NCBI GenBank assembly: GCA_028284005.1
Contig: JANQSO010000005.1
Coordinates: 124,001-188,000 of the forward strand
DNA length: 64,000 nucleotides
Direction of reading: 5' to 3'
DNA from: Flavobacteriaceae bacterium
Lineage (GTDB): Bacteria > Bacteroidota > Bacteroidia > Flavobacteriales > Flavobacteriaceae
A model generated the notes under the pieces. The model did no database searches. It had not been told where the DNA came from and saw only the letters and a program-made list of their open reading frames with translations. Made by a program: the position numbers and the translations under genes. Positions 1 through 8,477 of this stretch are shown in pieces. The first letter of the stretch is position 1; the number at the start of each line of letters is the position of its first letter.

Positions 1-1
1 A

Positions 2-757
2 CGTTCATTACCAGAGCTACAGCCATTGCTCGCATCCACTCATCACTACGCTATCTGGGATGACCATGATTTTGGTCCTAATAATTCAGATGGAAGTTTT
101 TGGGGCAAGGAAACAGCTACCGAAATTTTTAAATTGTTCTGGGGCAACCCAAATTATAATGTCACGGGACAAGGGGGAATAACCGGCTCTTTCCAATGGG
201 CAGATCTGCATTTCTTTTTATTGGACAACCGTTATTTCAGAACTTCCAACAGGAATTTTGCTACGGATCGTGAACTATTGGGAAAAGCACAGATCGATTG
301 GCTTATCAATGCCATGGCATCCAGTTACGCGCCTTTCAAGTTTGTCGCAATTGGTGGTCAGGTGCTAAGTTCTGAAGCCGACTATGAGAACTACGCCACC
401 TATCCGGAAGAAAGGCAATACTTACTTGATAAAATACGTGAAGCCAAGATCGAGGGGGTGATATTTCTGGATGGCGACAGGCATCATACCGGACTGAGTC
501 GTTTGCAGGAGAGCAGCAATGTGTATCCGTTTTATGATTTGACTTGTTCCTCATTAACCGCAGGGGCTTATGATGATAAAGAGGAAGAGAACACTTATAA
601 ACTTGAAGAAACGTTGGTCGGACAGCATAACTTTGGAATTTTGAGTGTAAGTGGCCCACGAAAAGACAGGGTGTTAGAAATTTCAATATTTGATAAAGAC
701 GGGAAAGAACTCTGGAGCAAGGAGATCCGGGCAAAAGAACTGAAATATAAAAGGTAG
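2..757 (+). CDS. PhoD-like alkaline phosphatase, C-terminal part (5' end outside window)
   Basis: The reading frame is open to the left edge, so the true start lies upstream and only about 250 C-terminal residues are seen. Near the start the protein reads [17 protein letters not shown], the metal-binding core of the PhoD/calcineurin-like phosphatase group. A second cluster, [14 protein letters not shown] (about 147-160 of the visible part), supplies the later Asp/His ligands. Known PhoD enzymes are exported phosphodiesterases or phosphomonoesterases; the export signal would be in the missing part. The stop is followed by a short spacer and the promoter of the next gene. Family assignment is firm; substrate is unknown. 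Confidence 0.85.
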   Translation, partial: RSLPELQPLLASTHHYAIWDDHDFGPNNSDGSFWGKETATEIFKLFWGNPNYNVTGQGGITGSFQWADLHFFLLDNRYFRTSNRNFATDRELLGKAQIDWLINAMASSYAPFKFVAIGGQVLSSEADYENYATYPEERQYLLDKIREAKIEGVIFLDGDRHHTGLSRLQESSNVYPFYDLTCSSLTAGAYDDKEEENTYKLEETLVGQHNFGILSVSGPRKDRVLEISIFDKDGKELWSKEIRAKELKYKR

Positions 758-834
758 TCGCAATAGTTTCATCAAGCGAATAGTAATCTTCCGGTCGATA
801 ATTTCAGAATCCATTTTTTATTAATACAACTAAG

Positions 835-865
835 TTGCATTTATGCTTCAATATGGCTATTTTTG
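835..865 (+). promoter_or_regulatory. Bacteroidota-type promoter for the CobW-like GTPase gene
   Basis: TTG at 835-837, a 20-base spacer, then TATTTTTG at 858-865. This matches the Flavobacterium sigma-A consensus TTG-N17-23-TAnnTTTG exactly. The ATG of the next gene is at 893, so the predicted leader is about 20 nt. Confidence 0.7.
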
Positions 866-892
866 CAGTGTTTTTTTCTTAAAACAACCCAT

Positions 893-2110
893 ATGGAGAA
901 TAAATTGCCCGTTACGGTTTTGAGTGGCTTTCTTGGAGCTGGAAAAACTACGCTACTCAACCATGTATTACACAATAAAGAAGGCTTGAAAGTAGCAGTT
1001 ATTGTAAATGATATGAGTGAGGTAAATGTTGATGCAGAATTGGTTAAAAGTGAAAATACTTTATCTCGCACTGAAGAGAAACTAGTAGAAATGAGCAACG
1101 GTTGTATCTGCTGTACTCTTCGGGAAGACCTGATGATTGAAGTAGAAAGATTGGCGAAGGAAAATCGCTTTGACTATCTGCTTATTGAAAGTACAGGAAT
1201 AAGTGAACCGGTCCCCGTTGCCCAGACTTTCTCTTTTGTGGATGAGGAAAACGGCATTGACTTGTCTAAATTCAGTTACGTGGACACCATGGTTACCGTT
1301 GTGGATGCATTCAACTTTTTCAAAGACTTTGGGAGTCCCGAAACCCTTATGGACAGAGACCTGACGGATATGGAAGGAGATTATAGAACCATTGTCAACT
1401 TGTTAACCGATCAGGTTGAGTTTGCCAATGTCATTATTCTAAACAAAGTGGATTTGGTTTCCAGCAAACATCTCAGTTTGTTGAAGGCTACACTGCAAAA
1501 GCTCAATTCATCTGCGAAGATCATAGAGTCTATCTTTAGTAAGGTAGCGCCGGAAGCAATCTTAAATACAGGTTTATTTGATTTCGAAGAGGCCCAGCAG
1601 AGTGCCGGATGGATCGAAGAATTGAATAAAGATGAACACACACCGGAGACTGAAGAATATGGAATATCATCTTTTGTGTATCGCACCAAAAAACCTTTTG
1701 ATCCGGTAAGATTCTGGAATTATGCTCATCACAAATTCCCAGCAAATATTATTCGCAGTAAAGGGTTGTTTTGGTTAGCCTCCCGACCGGAGCAGGCATT
1801 GGTTTGGGGCCAGGCCGGAGGCTCTCTACGCACAGACAGTGCCGGCGTCTGGTGGAGCAGTATGCCTTTTGAAGACCGTATTCGGTATGTAGGTTTTGTA
1901 GATAATCAAAAACAGATAGAAGCAGACTGGGACGTAAAATTCGGGGATCGAAAAAACGAAATTGTCTTTATAGGACAACATTTAGATGAAGCACTTATCC
2001 GGTCAGATTTAGATGCTTGTCTGGCTACCAAGGAAGAGCTGGCCATGCAAAATTGGAAGGAAGGATATAAAGATTCATGGCCCATCCAAAGAGCGTATCC
2101 ACTAAATTAG
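893..2110 (+). CDS. CobW/COG0523-family GTPase (putative metallochaperone)
   Basis: The 405-residue protein has a P-loop GFLGAGKT (residues 12-19), the family signature GCICC with Cys at 71, 73 and 74, and a G4 motif NKVD. These define the G3E GTPase family COG0523, whose members deliver or insert metal ions (zinc, cobalt). The C-terminal half (from about 270) is the CobW_C domain. A TTG 30 bases upstream (863) is in frame, but it lies in the -7 promoter element, so the ATG at 893 is the start. No cobalamin genes or visible Zur-like site lie nearby, so the metal cannot be told from context. The gene stands alone. Confidence 0.85.
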   Translation: MENKLPVTVLSGFLGAGKTTLLNHVLHNKEGLKVAVIVNDMSEVNVDAELVKSENTLSRTEEKLVEMSNGCICCTLREDLMIEVERLAKENRFDYLLIESTGISEPVPVAQTFSFVDEENGIDLSKFSYVDTMVTVVDAFNFFKDFGSPETLMDRDLTDMEGDYRTIVNLLTDQVEFANVIILNKVDLVSSKHLSLLKATLQKLNSSAKIIESIFSKVAPEAILNTGLFDFEEAQQSAGWIEELNKDEHTPETEEYGISSFVYRTKKPFDPVRFWNYAHHKFPANIIRSKGLFWLASRPEQALVWGQAGGSLRTDSAGVWWSSMPFEDRIRYVGFVDNQKQIEADWDVKFGDRKNEIVFIGQHLDEALIRSDLDACLATKEELAMQNWKEGYKDSWPIQRAYPLN

Positions 2111-2503
2111 AAGCTCATAACAGTAAACTGTAAGCGAGGAGAATTTATGAGATTAACTACACCAGCCTTTGTCGGCATTGTTTTGTAACTGGCTTCGATA
2201 TTAACCTATGAAATAGAGGCCAATGGTTATTTGGGGGAATGGGCACTTACACCGCACCAATTAAAACACACTTAAATCCTTAGTGAGTAATCCAGAGTTC
2301 CTCCACTCTCTCTATGATGAAAGTAATACCGACTAGTCGCTTGCATGATAACGCATTTGAGTATTTCATGTGAATATCCATTACGGCTAGTATTAATCCG
2401 GTAATAAAGTAGCTTACAATATCCAAGCAACTGCTCAAATTACACCAAAAAAAGGCTCCTTTAGACCATTTATTGTGCGACCTATGTTCGACCCAAGAAT
2501 TAA
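2107..2503. other. Intergenic region without a recognisable intact gene; possible decayed barrel remnant
   Basis: About 400 bases separate the CobW gene from the tRNA terminator, and no convincing complete gene is present. On the minus strand, 2205 down to 2107 can be read as 32 residues ending [11 protein letters not shown]-stop. The alternating residues and terminal Phe resemble the last strand of an outer-membrane barrel. Upstream of it the frame is broken by stops. It may be the tail of a dead gene, but the signal is weak and could be chance. Confidence 0.2.
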
Positions 2504-2538
2504 AAAACTCCTTGAAATCAATGAAATCAAGGAGTTTT
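2502..2538 (-). terminator. Intrinsic terminator of tRNA-Gln
   Basis: Perfect 12-bp inverted repeat (2504-2515 with 2527-2538, loop 11). Read on the minus strand it starts 5 bases after the tRNA 3' end and runs into a six-T tract. Confidence 0.7.
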
Positions 2539-2542
2539 GTTG

Positions 2543-2615
2543 TTGGCCCACTAGGGCTCGAACCTAGACTCTTCTGGACCAAAACCAGACGTGTTGCCAG
2601 TTACACCATGGGCCA
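2543..2615 (-). tRNA. tRNA-Gln (anticodon TTG)
   Basis: The minus strand gives a 73-nt cloverleaf. The 7-bp acceptor stem is TGGCCCA/TGGGCCA, the anticodon stem-loop is TCTGG-TTTTGGT-CCAGA with TTG at positions 34-36, and the T arm carries GGTTCGAGCCC. The discriminator is A. CCA is not encoded, so it must be added after transcription. The gene has its own promoter and terminator. Confidence 0.95.
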
Positions 2616-2632
2616 ATACCATAATGCGGGTG

Positions 2633-2662
2633 CAAATTTAACACAAACTTTGTCTTGAACAA
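2633..2662 (-). promoter_or_regulatory. Promoter of tRNA-Gln
   Basis: On the minus strand, TTG (2662-2660), a 19-base spacer, then TAAATTTG (2640-2633). This is an exact fit to the Bacteroidota consensus. The tRNA starts 17 bases downstream. Confidence 0.75.
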
Positions 2663-2744
2663 ACATTTTTCTTCAAAAAAACCTTTTTTCAGTAGCACTA
2701 AACAAAATATGATCGTTTAAAAATACGTTAGTCATATTTCAGCC

Positions 2745-2774
2745 TTGGGGCTATCTATATTATTAGTAAATTCG
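2745..2774 (+). promoter_or_regulatory. Promoter for the DUF2723-NodB gene pair
   Basis: TTG at 2745-2747, 19-base spacer, TAAATTCG at 2767-2774 (one mismatch to TAnnTTTG). The start codon lies 24 bases further on. Confidence 0.55.
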
Positions 2775-2798
2775 TCCCAACCAAAATTATGAACATAT

Positions 2799-5700
2799 AT
2801 GGGTTCCTTTAACTTCAACAAATGGAATAATATTTTAGGATGGTTTGTCTTTGCTGTGGCATTACTAACGTATTGGCTTACTGTAGAGCCTACCGCTAGT
2901 TTTTGGGATGCAGGGGAATATATTACAACAGCCAGTAATCTGGAGGTAGGACACCCCCCAGGAGCACCATTATATCAATTATTAGGAGCATTCTTCTCCA
3001 TTTTTGCAATGGAAGCTTCCAGTATTGCCCTGACCATTAATCTAATGTCTGTTTTTGCAAGTGCCTTTACCATATTATTTATGTTCTGGTCACTTACCAT
3101 TTTATTAAGGATCGTAGTATCAAAGCACCAGGAGTTATCAAAGAACAATGCCGTTGCTATCTTAGGAAGTGCAGCCGTTGGCACTCTAGCCTTTGCATTT
3201 ACGGATAGTTTTTGGTTCAATGCGGTAGAGGCCGAAGTGTATGCGGCGGCAGCCTTTATTATGTCCGTATTATTCTATTCTGCCTTGCGCTGGGAGCGGG
3301 AAATGAACACCCCGCGTGGCGACCGCTGGGTCATATTAATAGCCTTTTTAATTGGGTTATCCTTTGGAGTACATTTTATGGGATTATTGACAATTCCTGC
3401 TATTGGATTCCTGTATTATTTTAAGAATACTAAAAAAATTACCGCTAAAAATTTCATCATCGCAAATGTGGTGGTCGTTGCAATTCTGCTTTTTATCTTT
3501 AAGTTATTATTGCCAATGACAATGAAGTTCTTTAGTGCTTCAGAATTATTCTTCATTAACAGTATAGGTCTTCCTTTTAACTCCGGAACCATCATAGCAG
3601 GCCTTATTTTTATCGCTTTGTTTTATTTTGGACTGCGCTATACCCGAAAAAAAGGGTATACGCAATTTAACACCCTATTACTTTGTGTACTGTTTATTTT
3701 TATAGGATTCTCCAGTTGGTTGATGCTTCCTATTCGCGCCAATGCCGGTACGGTGATTAATGAAAACAATCCAAACAATGCCCGTGAGCTTTTGGCTTAT
3801 TATAATCGTGAACAATATCCGGAGACGCATTTGTTCTATGGCCCTTTGTTTACTGAAACCTATGCGGGATTAGATCCTAATAATCCCTATAAGGATGACA
3901 AGCCCAAATACGAAAAAGATTTAAAGGCCGGGAAATATGTCATTGTAAACCAATACAAAAATGCAAGTCAGAATACAGATGATGCGCATAAAGCAATCCT
4001 GCCCCGAATGTGGAGTTTGGAACACAATGCAAACTATATAGAATTCACCAATGGCTTAAACTTCAATGTTAAAAGGGAATACCGTGGAGAACAGCGTCTT
4101 ATTGATGAAGTAAATGCCTTTAGAGAAGCAAATGCCAAAGGCTTGGTGGATAGTGAAGACTATAATTCATTCCTACAGGATTTTAGCCCGTTTCTCGATA
4201 TTGAAAAACCTTCTTTCTGGCAAAACATAAGTTTTATGTTCGAATATCAATTTGGATATATGTACTGGAGGTATTTCATGTGGAATTTTTCGGGAAGGCA
4301 GGATGATGTGCAAGGGCAATACACAGACCTGCATGGTAACTGGATAAGCGGAATCAAATTTGTTGATGAATGGCGCTTGGGGTCTCAGGATAATTTACCT
4401 AGTGACATGGAATTCAACAAGGCGAGAAATACCTACTATTTCCTTCCTCTCATTCTTGGAATTTTAGGGCTTGTTTTCCACGCTAAAAACGATATGAAAA
4501 GTTTTTGGGTATTGCTGGTGTTTTTCCTTTTTACAGGCCTGGCCCTAAAAGTATATCTTAACGAAAGGCCTTTTGAACCACGGGAAAGGGATTACGCATT
4601 GGTAGGCTCTTTTTATGTTTTTGCCATGTGGATCGGCTTTGGTGTCTATGCGCTATATGAAGTTTTAAAAGATGTGATAAAACCCAAATTGGCTGTTCCT
4701 GTTGTTTTGGTCGTAACTGCTTTGGCAGCGCCTGTTCTCCTGGCAACTCAAAACTGGGATGATCATGACAGGTCCAATCGTTACACTGCACAATCTATGG
4801 GTAAAATGTATTTGGACTCCTGCGATGAAAATGCAATACTTTTTACAATTGGTGATAACGACACTTTTGCATTGTGGTATGCTCAAAATATTGAGGGTTA
4901 CAGGCAGGATGTCCGGATCGTGAATACCAGCCTCTTTCAAACAGATTGGTACATTGATGATATGAAAAAGAAAGCGTTCACCAGTGATCCTATCCCCTCG
5001 CAACTTACCCATGATAAGTATCGATTTGGCACAAGAGATTTTCTCTTCTTCCAGGAAACCAAACAAGATACTATCGACATAAAGACCTGGATGAATTGGG
5101 TTGCAAATGATAGCCAGGCTACCCAGGTTGAGCTACAGAGCGGGCATATGGCCAATACGTTCCCTTCCAAAATTATTCGTATTCCTGTTGACAAGGAAGC
5201 GGTATTGCGAAATGGTATCGTTCCTCAAAAAGATGCAGACAAAATTGTACCCTATATAGATATTGTTCTAAAAGGTGAGGTTATTTATAAAAACCGAATG
5301 ATGATGCTTGACGTTGTTGCTAATAATAATTGGGAGCGTCCCATTTACTTTAGTGGTGGTGCATTTGGTGATGATGATTATCTATGGATGAAAGATTACC
5401 TTCAATTAGACGGAGTGGTTTACAAATTAGTTCCCATTAGAACTGAAGTAGACAGAAGAAACCCGTTTGATATGGGACGTATTGACAGTGATAAAATGTA
5501 CGACAATGTTATGAGTTGGGATTGGGGGAATAGTGGAAGCCCGGACATTTATCATGACACCGAGACGCGCCGAAATGGTATTACATACCGAAGCAATCTT
5601 GCTCGCCTTGCCGAAACACTTATCAATGAAGGTAAAAAAGAGAAAGCTGAAAAGGTTCTGGACCTGGCAATGGAAAAAATGCCTATTGATGAATTTGAAT

Positions 5701-6089
5701 ATTATTCCCTTCTGGAGCCTTATGTTTTAGGGTATTATGAAGTTGACAAACCGGATAAGGCAAGAGAAGTATACGAAAAAGTATCTGAAAAATACCAGGA
5801 GTACTTGCTCTATTTCAGTGGAATGAAAATTAAAAGGCAATATTCCCTAGCCGATGAAATAATTAGCAATATGGAACGCTACCGTAGCCTGGTAGATATC
5901 TTAATTGTAATGGACACTGAAGAATACGCACGTAAAGAAGCTGCAAAATTCAATGACTATTTAAGATTGTTCCGCCATTTCTATGATGAAAGTGAAGGTG
6001 TAGATGTAGATGAAAAAATCTCGGCCGAAGACTCTTTACAGACCCTATTGGATTCGGCACTACTGGAAGCAATCGAAGCTGAAAATTAA
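2799..6089 (+). CDS. DUF2723 polytopic membrane protein (GT-C-like glycosyltransferase)
   Basis: The 1096-residue protein has about ten to twelve membrane helices in its first 620 residues and a large soluble C-terminal part, probably periplasmic, with helical repeats near the end (about 935-1010). Near the N-terminus is SFWDAGEYI (Asp37, Glu40) followed by HPPG (52-55). An acidic pair in the first loop is typical of GT-C transferases that use polyprenyl-phosphate sugars. The family is annotated as DUF2723/GT117 and is widespread in Bacteroidota. A role in protein O-glycosylation is an inference from the fold. ATG 2799 follows the promoter at 2745-2774; an earlier ATG at 2789 is out of frame. 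A NodB deacetylase follows after 6 bases and is probably cotranscribed. Confidence 0.8.
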   Translation: MGSFNFNKWNNILGWFVFAVALLTYWLTVEPTASFWDAGEYITTASNLEVGHPPGAPLYQLLGAFFSIFAMEASSIALTINLMSVFASAFTILFMFWSLTILLRIVVSKHQELSKNNAVAILGSAAVGTLAFAFTDSFWFNAVEAEVYAAAAFIMSVLFYSALRWEREMNTPRGDRWVILIAFLIGLSFGVHFMGLLTIPAIGFLYYFKNTKKITAKNFIIANVVVVAILLFIFKLLLPMTMKFFSASELFFINSIGLPFNSGTIIAGLIFIALFYFGLRYTRKKGYTQFNTLLLCVLFIFIGFSSWLMLPIRANAGTVINENNPNNARELLAYYNREQYPETHLFYGPLFTETYAGLDPNNPYKDDKPKYEKDLKAGKYVIVNQYKNASQNTDDAHKAILPRMWSLEHNANYIEFTNGLNFNVKREYRGEQRLIDEVNAFREANAKGLVDSEDYNSFLQDFSPFLDIEKPSFWQNISFMFEYQFGYMYWRYFMWNFSGRQDDVQGQYTDLHGNWISGIKFVDEWRLGSQDNLPSDMEFNKARNTYYFLPLILGILGLVFHAKNDMKSFWVLLVFFLFTGLALKVYLNERPFEPRERDYALVGSFYVFAMWIGFGVYALYEVLKDVIKPKLAVPVVLVVTALAAPVLLATQNWDDHDRSNRYTAQSMGKMYLDSCDENAILFTIGDNDTFALWYAQNIEGYRQDVRIVNTSLFQTDWYIDDMKKKAFTSDPIPSQLTHDKYRFGTRDFLFFQETKQDTIDIKTWMNWVANDSQATQVELQSGHMANTFPSKIIRIPVDKEAVLRNGIVPQKDADKIVPYIDIVLKGEVIYKNRMMMLDVVANNNWERPIYFSGGAFGDDDYLWMKDYLQLDGVVYKLVPIRTEVDRRNPFDMGRIDSDKMYDNVMSWDWGNSGSPDIYHDTETRRNGITYRSNLARLAETLINEGKKEKAEKVLDLAMEKMPIDEFEYYSLLEPYVLGYYEVDKPDKAREVYEKVSEKYQEYLLYFSGMKIKRQYSLADEIISNMERYRSLVDILIVMDTEEYARKEAAKFNDYLRLFRHFYDESEGVDVDEKISAEDSLQTLLDSALLEAIEAEN

Positions 6090-6095
6090 TATGTA

Positions 6096-6731
6096 ATGAA
6101 ACCATATTTGGTAAAAACACCCGGATTTGTACAATGGATCTTCCGTAAACGAACCTGGTTCTTTCCCAATACCACAGACATTATTTATCTCACTTTTGAC
6201 GATGGCCCTATTCCACAAGTTACCCCATGGGTCTTAAGTATATTAGAGAAGTACAAAGCCAAGGCCACTTTTTTTTGTATTGGCGACAATTGTAAGAAGC
6301 ATACGGGTATTTTGAAGCAAATTATAGAGGAAGGTCATTCTATTGGAAATCATACTTTCAATCATTTGAATGGCTGGAAAACAAATACTTCGCTTTACAT
6401 CAAAAATGTTATAAAAGCTGAAGAAGTAATTGGTTTTTTGAAAAATCGCTCACTTCTTTTCCGCCCACCTTACGGAAAACTTACAACGAAGCAATCAAAA
6501 ATATTACAAAAAAAAGGATACAAAATAATAATGTGGGATGTACTCAGTGCCGATTTTGATATTTCGGTATCTGAAGAAAAATGTCTGAAAAATGTAATAA
6601 AGAATATACGACCCGGCAGTATTGTAGTTTTTCATGATAGCCTGAAAGCCGAAAAAAAACTGAGGTATACATTACCAAAAGTACTGGAATATGTTTCAGA
6701 TAAAGGATGGAAATGTGAAGCTATAGTATGA
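6096..6731 (+). CDS. NodB-family polysaccharide deacetylase
   Basis: The 211-residue protein is a single NodB domain (CE4 family). It has TFDDGP (33-38, catalytic base and metal Asp), HTFNH (86-90, metal His pair), RPPYG (123-127), W147-D148, and VFHD with the catalytic His180. All five family motifs are intact. CE4 enzymes remove N- or O-acetyl groups from sugar polymers such as peptidoglycan or glycans. There is no signal peptide, so the enzyme may act on a cytoplasmic or membrane-bound intermediate. It starts 6 bases after the DUF2723 gene, which suggests a shared glycan substrate (inference). It ends 2 bases from the convergent thioredoxin-like gene. Confidence 0.85.
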   Translation: MKPYLVKTPGFVQWIFRKRTWFFPNTTDIIYLTFDDGPIPQVTPWVLSILEKYKAKATFFCIGDNCKKHTGILKQIIEEGHSIGNHTFNHLNGWKTNTSLYIKNVIKAEEVIGFLKNRSLLFRPPYGKLTTKQSKILQKKGYKIIMWDVLSADFDISVSEEKCLKNVIKNIRPGSIVVFHDSLKAEKKLRYTLPKVLEYVSDKGWKCEAIV

Positions 6732-6733
6732 AA

Positions 6734-7030
6734 CTATACAAACTCCTTTACCAATCCAATTAAAGTATTGGCATCTTGTTCCCCGCTTTGGCGCCATTTC
6801 ATTTCGCCGTTCTTATAAATCATCAATGTTGGTAAGCCTTTTACACGAAGTGCTTCAGCAAGTTCTTTATTCTTTTCAACATCAATTTTGATCACCCTTG
6901 CCTTATCTCCCAAAGCAGCGGCAACATCCCGAAGTACCGGATGCATGCCTTCGCATGCTTCGTCCCATTCAGCATAAAAATCCAACAAAACAGGAACTCG
7001 GGTTTCAATTAATTCTCCAAATTTTGACAT
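6734..7030 (-). CDS. Thioredoxin-fold protein with one-Cys active site
   Basis: The 98-residue protein has the thioredoxin length and fold markers: LLDFYAEW, KIDVEKN and the cis-Pro loop GLPT (Pro67). The usual WCGPC is replaced by W22-D-E-A-C26, so the attacking first Cys is Asp while the second Cys is kept. It should therefore not act as an ordinary disulfide reductase; a chaperone-like, glutaredoxin-like or binding role is possible. It lies 54 bases downstream of the metallophosphoesterase on the same strand. A -7-like TATATTTG (7070-7063, minus strand) in that gap, without a clear -33 TTG, suggests it can be transcribed separately. Confidence 0.8.
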   Translation of the reverse strand: MSKFGELIETRVPVLLDFYAEWDEACEGMHPVLRDVAAALGDKARVIKIDVEKNKELAEALRVKGLPTLMIYKNGEMKWRQSGEQDANTLIGLVKEFV

Positions 7031-7084
7031 CTGTCTAAAGTATTACTTGAACAATTGTACTACAAATATAGCATTTCCCGTAAA

Positions 7085-8311
7085 TTAAGCGGTATTACGA
7101 CGCCTTTTAAGTTGAATTACAGTGATCTCAGGCCATATTCCAACACGCCCGGGATACCCTATAAATCCAAACCCCCTGTTTACATTGATATAACGTCCAA
7201 ATTCCTCATAAATTCCGGCCCAATTCTCATATCTGTATTTTACAGGGCTCCACCTGAACCAGCCCGGAATTTCAATTCCGAATTGCATACCATGCGTGTG
7301 GCCGCTTAAAGTAAGGTGAAAGTTTCTTTCATCCTCCTTTACTTGTGCTTGCCAGTGTGAAGGATCGTGGCTCATCAGTATTTTAAAATCTTCATTAGCA
7401 ACCGCACTACAAGCTTTATTGAGGTCACCCGCCTTTTTAAATCCTCCCGCTCCCCAGTTTTCCACACCTATCAAAGCAATACGTTCTCCATTCCTTTCCA
7501 GATAACGGCTTTCGTTTAGTAACAGGTCCCAGCCCATTTCACGTTGTAGTGTTTTTAGATCTGAAAGGTTTTTAGCTTTTTCAGCTTGAGACTCCCACTG
7601 CACATAATCACCATAATCGTGGTTCCCCAACACCGAAAAAACACCGTCTTTGGCATTTAATTTTGAAAAGGTTTCTTTCCAATTGTTCATTTCAGCAGCC
7701 AGATTATTTACCAGGTCACCTGTAAATAATATTACATCACTCCCTTGCTCGTTCACTAAATTCACTGCATATTCTACTTTTTTGGCGTTGTCAAAACTAC
7801 CACTGTGGATATCACTTAACTGTGTTAGCGTATATCCGTCAAAAGATTCGGGAAGGTCATCAAATTCCAGTGTATATTTCAGTACTTTATAATTATACTT
7901 TCCTCTATACATTCCATAAAGTAAGGAAGTAAAAGGAATTGCAGCAATGGTTAAGGCAAGCGTACTTATAAATTTTCTCCGTGAAGGAAGATAGAACCCT
8001 TCATCGCTTCCTGCAATTTTAGAAAAAGTTCCAACAGAGACCCTCACAATATCTTCTCCAAACATAAAAACAATGAGTAACAACTTTGGAATAAAAAATG
8101 CTAGAAAGAGCCCAAACACATACATTCGTTCCGGTGTCATGGTCCTTGTGGAATTACCGTAAGTGAGCTGGTAAATAAATGCCAGAAGAATACCCACAGA
8201 TAAAATGGCATAGACCCATTGTATCCAAGGGTTTTTAGTAATTGTTTTTAATGCCTGAAACGCATACAGGTCAACTAAAATATAAACGACAATAAAAATT
8301 ATCCAGCGCAT
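7085..8311 (-). CDS. Membrane-anchored metallophosphoesterase
   Basis: The 408-residue protein has three to four N-terminal membrane helices (about 2-20, 31-50, 63-85 and 115-133). A calcineurin-like phosphoesterase domain follows from about residue 160. All dimetal motifs are present: SDIH (166-169), GD (198-199), GNHD (229-232), His315 and GHTH (337-340). This is the YkuE-like group of predicted phosphohydrolases, which act on the outer face of the membrane; the substrate is not known. Between the helices, SRRKFIST (110-117) followed by a hydrophobic stretch looks like a twin-arginine signal inside the protein. No operon partner other than the downstream thioredoxin-like gene is seen. Confidence 0.85.
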   Translation of the reverse strand: MRWIIFIVVYILVDLYAFQALKTITKNPWIQWVYAILSVGILLAFIYQLTYGNSTRTMTPERMYVFGLFLAFFIPKLLLIVFMFGEDIVRVSVGTFSKIAGSDEGFYLPSRRKFISTLALTIAAIPFTSLLYGMYRGKYNYKVLKYTLEFDDLPESFDGYTLTQLSDIHSGSFDNAKKVEYAVNLVNEQGSDVILFTGDLVNNLAAEMNNWKETFSKLNAKDGVFSVLGNHDYGDYVQWESQAEKAKNLSDLKTLQREMGWDLLLNESRYLERNGERIALIGVENWGAGGFKKAGDLNKACSAVANEDFKILMSHDPSHWQAQVKEDERNFHLTLSGHTHGMQFGIEIPGWFRWSPVKYRYENWAGIYEEFGRYINVNRGFGFIGYPGRVGIWPEITVIQLKRRRNTA

Positions 8312-8477
8312 AGTACTTACTAGGTTTTAAAGATACTACCTTTCAAAAAGTTGAAAATAGACATTCACTTTTTTTTAACGATTTTCGTATCTTTTCAACA
8401 TTGAAAGAAGTTACAGGCAAAATGTTCATTTGTAACTCAGGTTTTCCATTATTTATTAGTTGTTCAAATAACCATCC

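Noticed and set aside
2280-2582. 100-residue minus-strand open frame over the tRNA-Gln region
   Set aside because: Its first part is the tRNA and its terminator read as protein. The C-terminal part shows no recognised family.
2473-2658. 61-residue plus-strand frame
   Set aside because: It runs antisense through the tRNA-Gln gene; not a protein gene.
4665-5066. 133-residue minus-strand frame inside the DUF2723 gene
   Set aside because: Antisense shadow of a conserved coding sequence, with no promoter or family motif.
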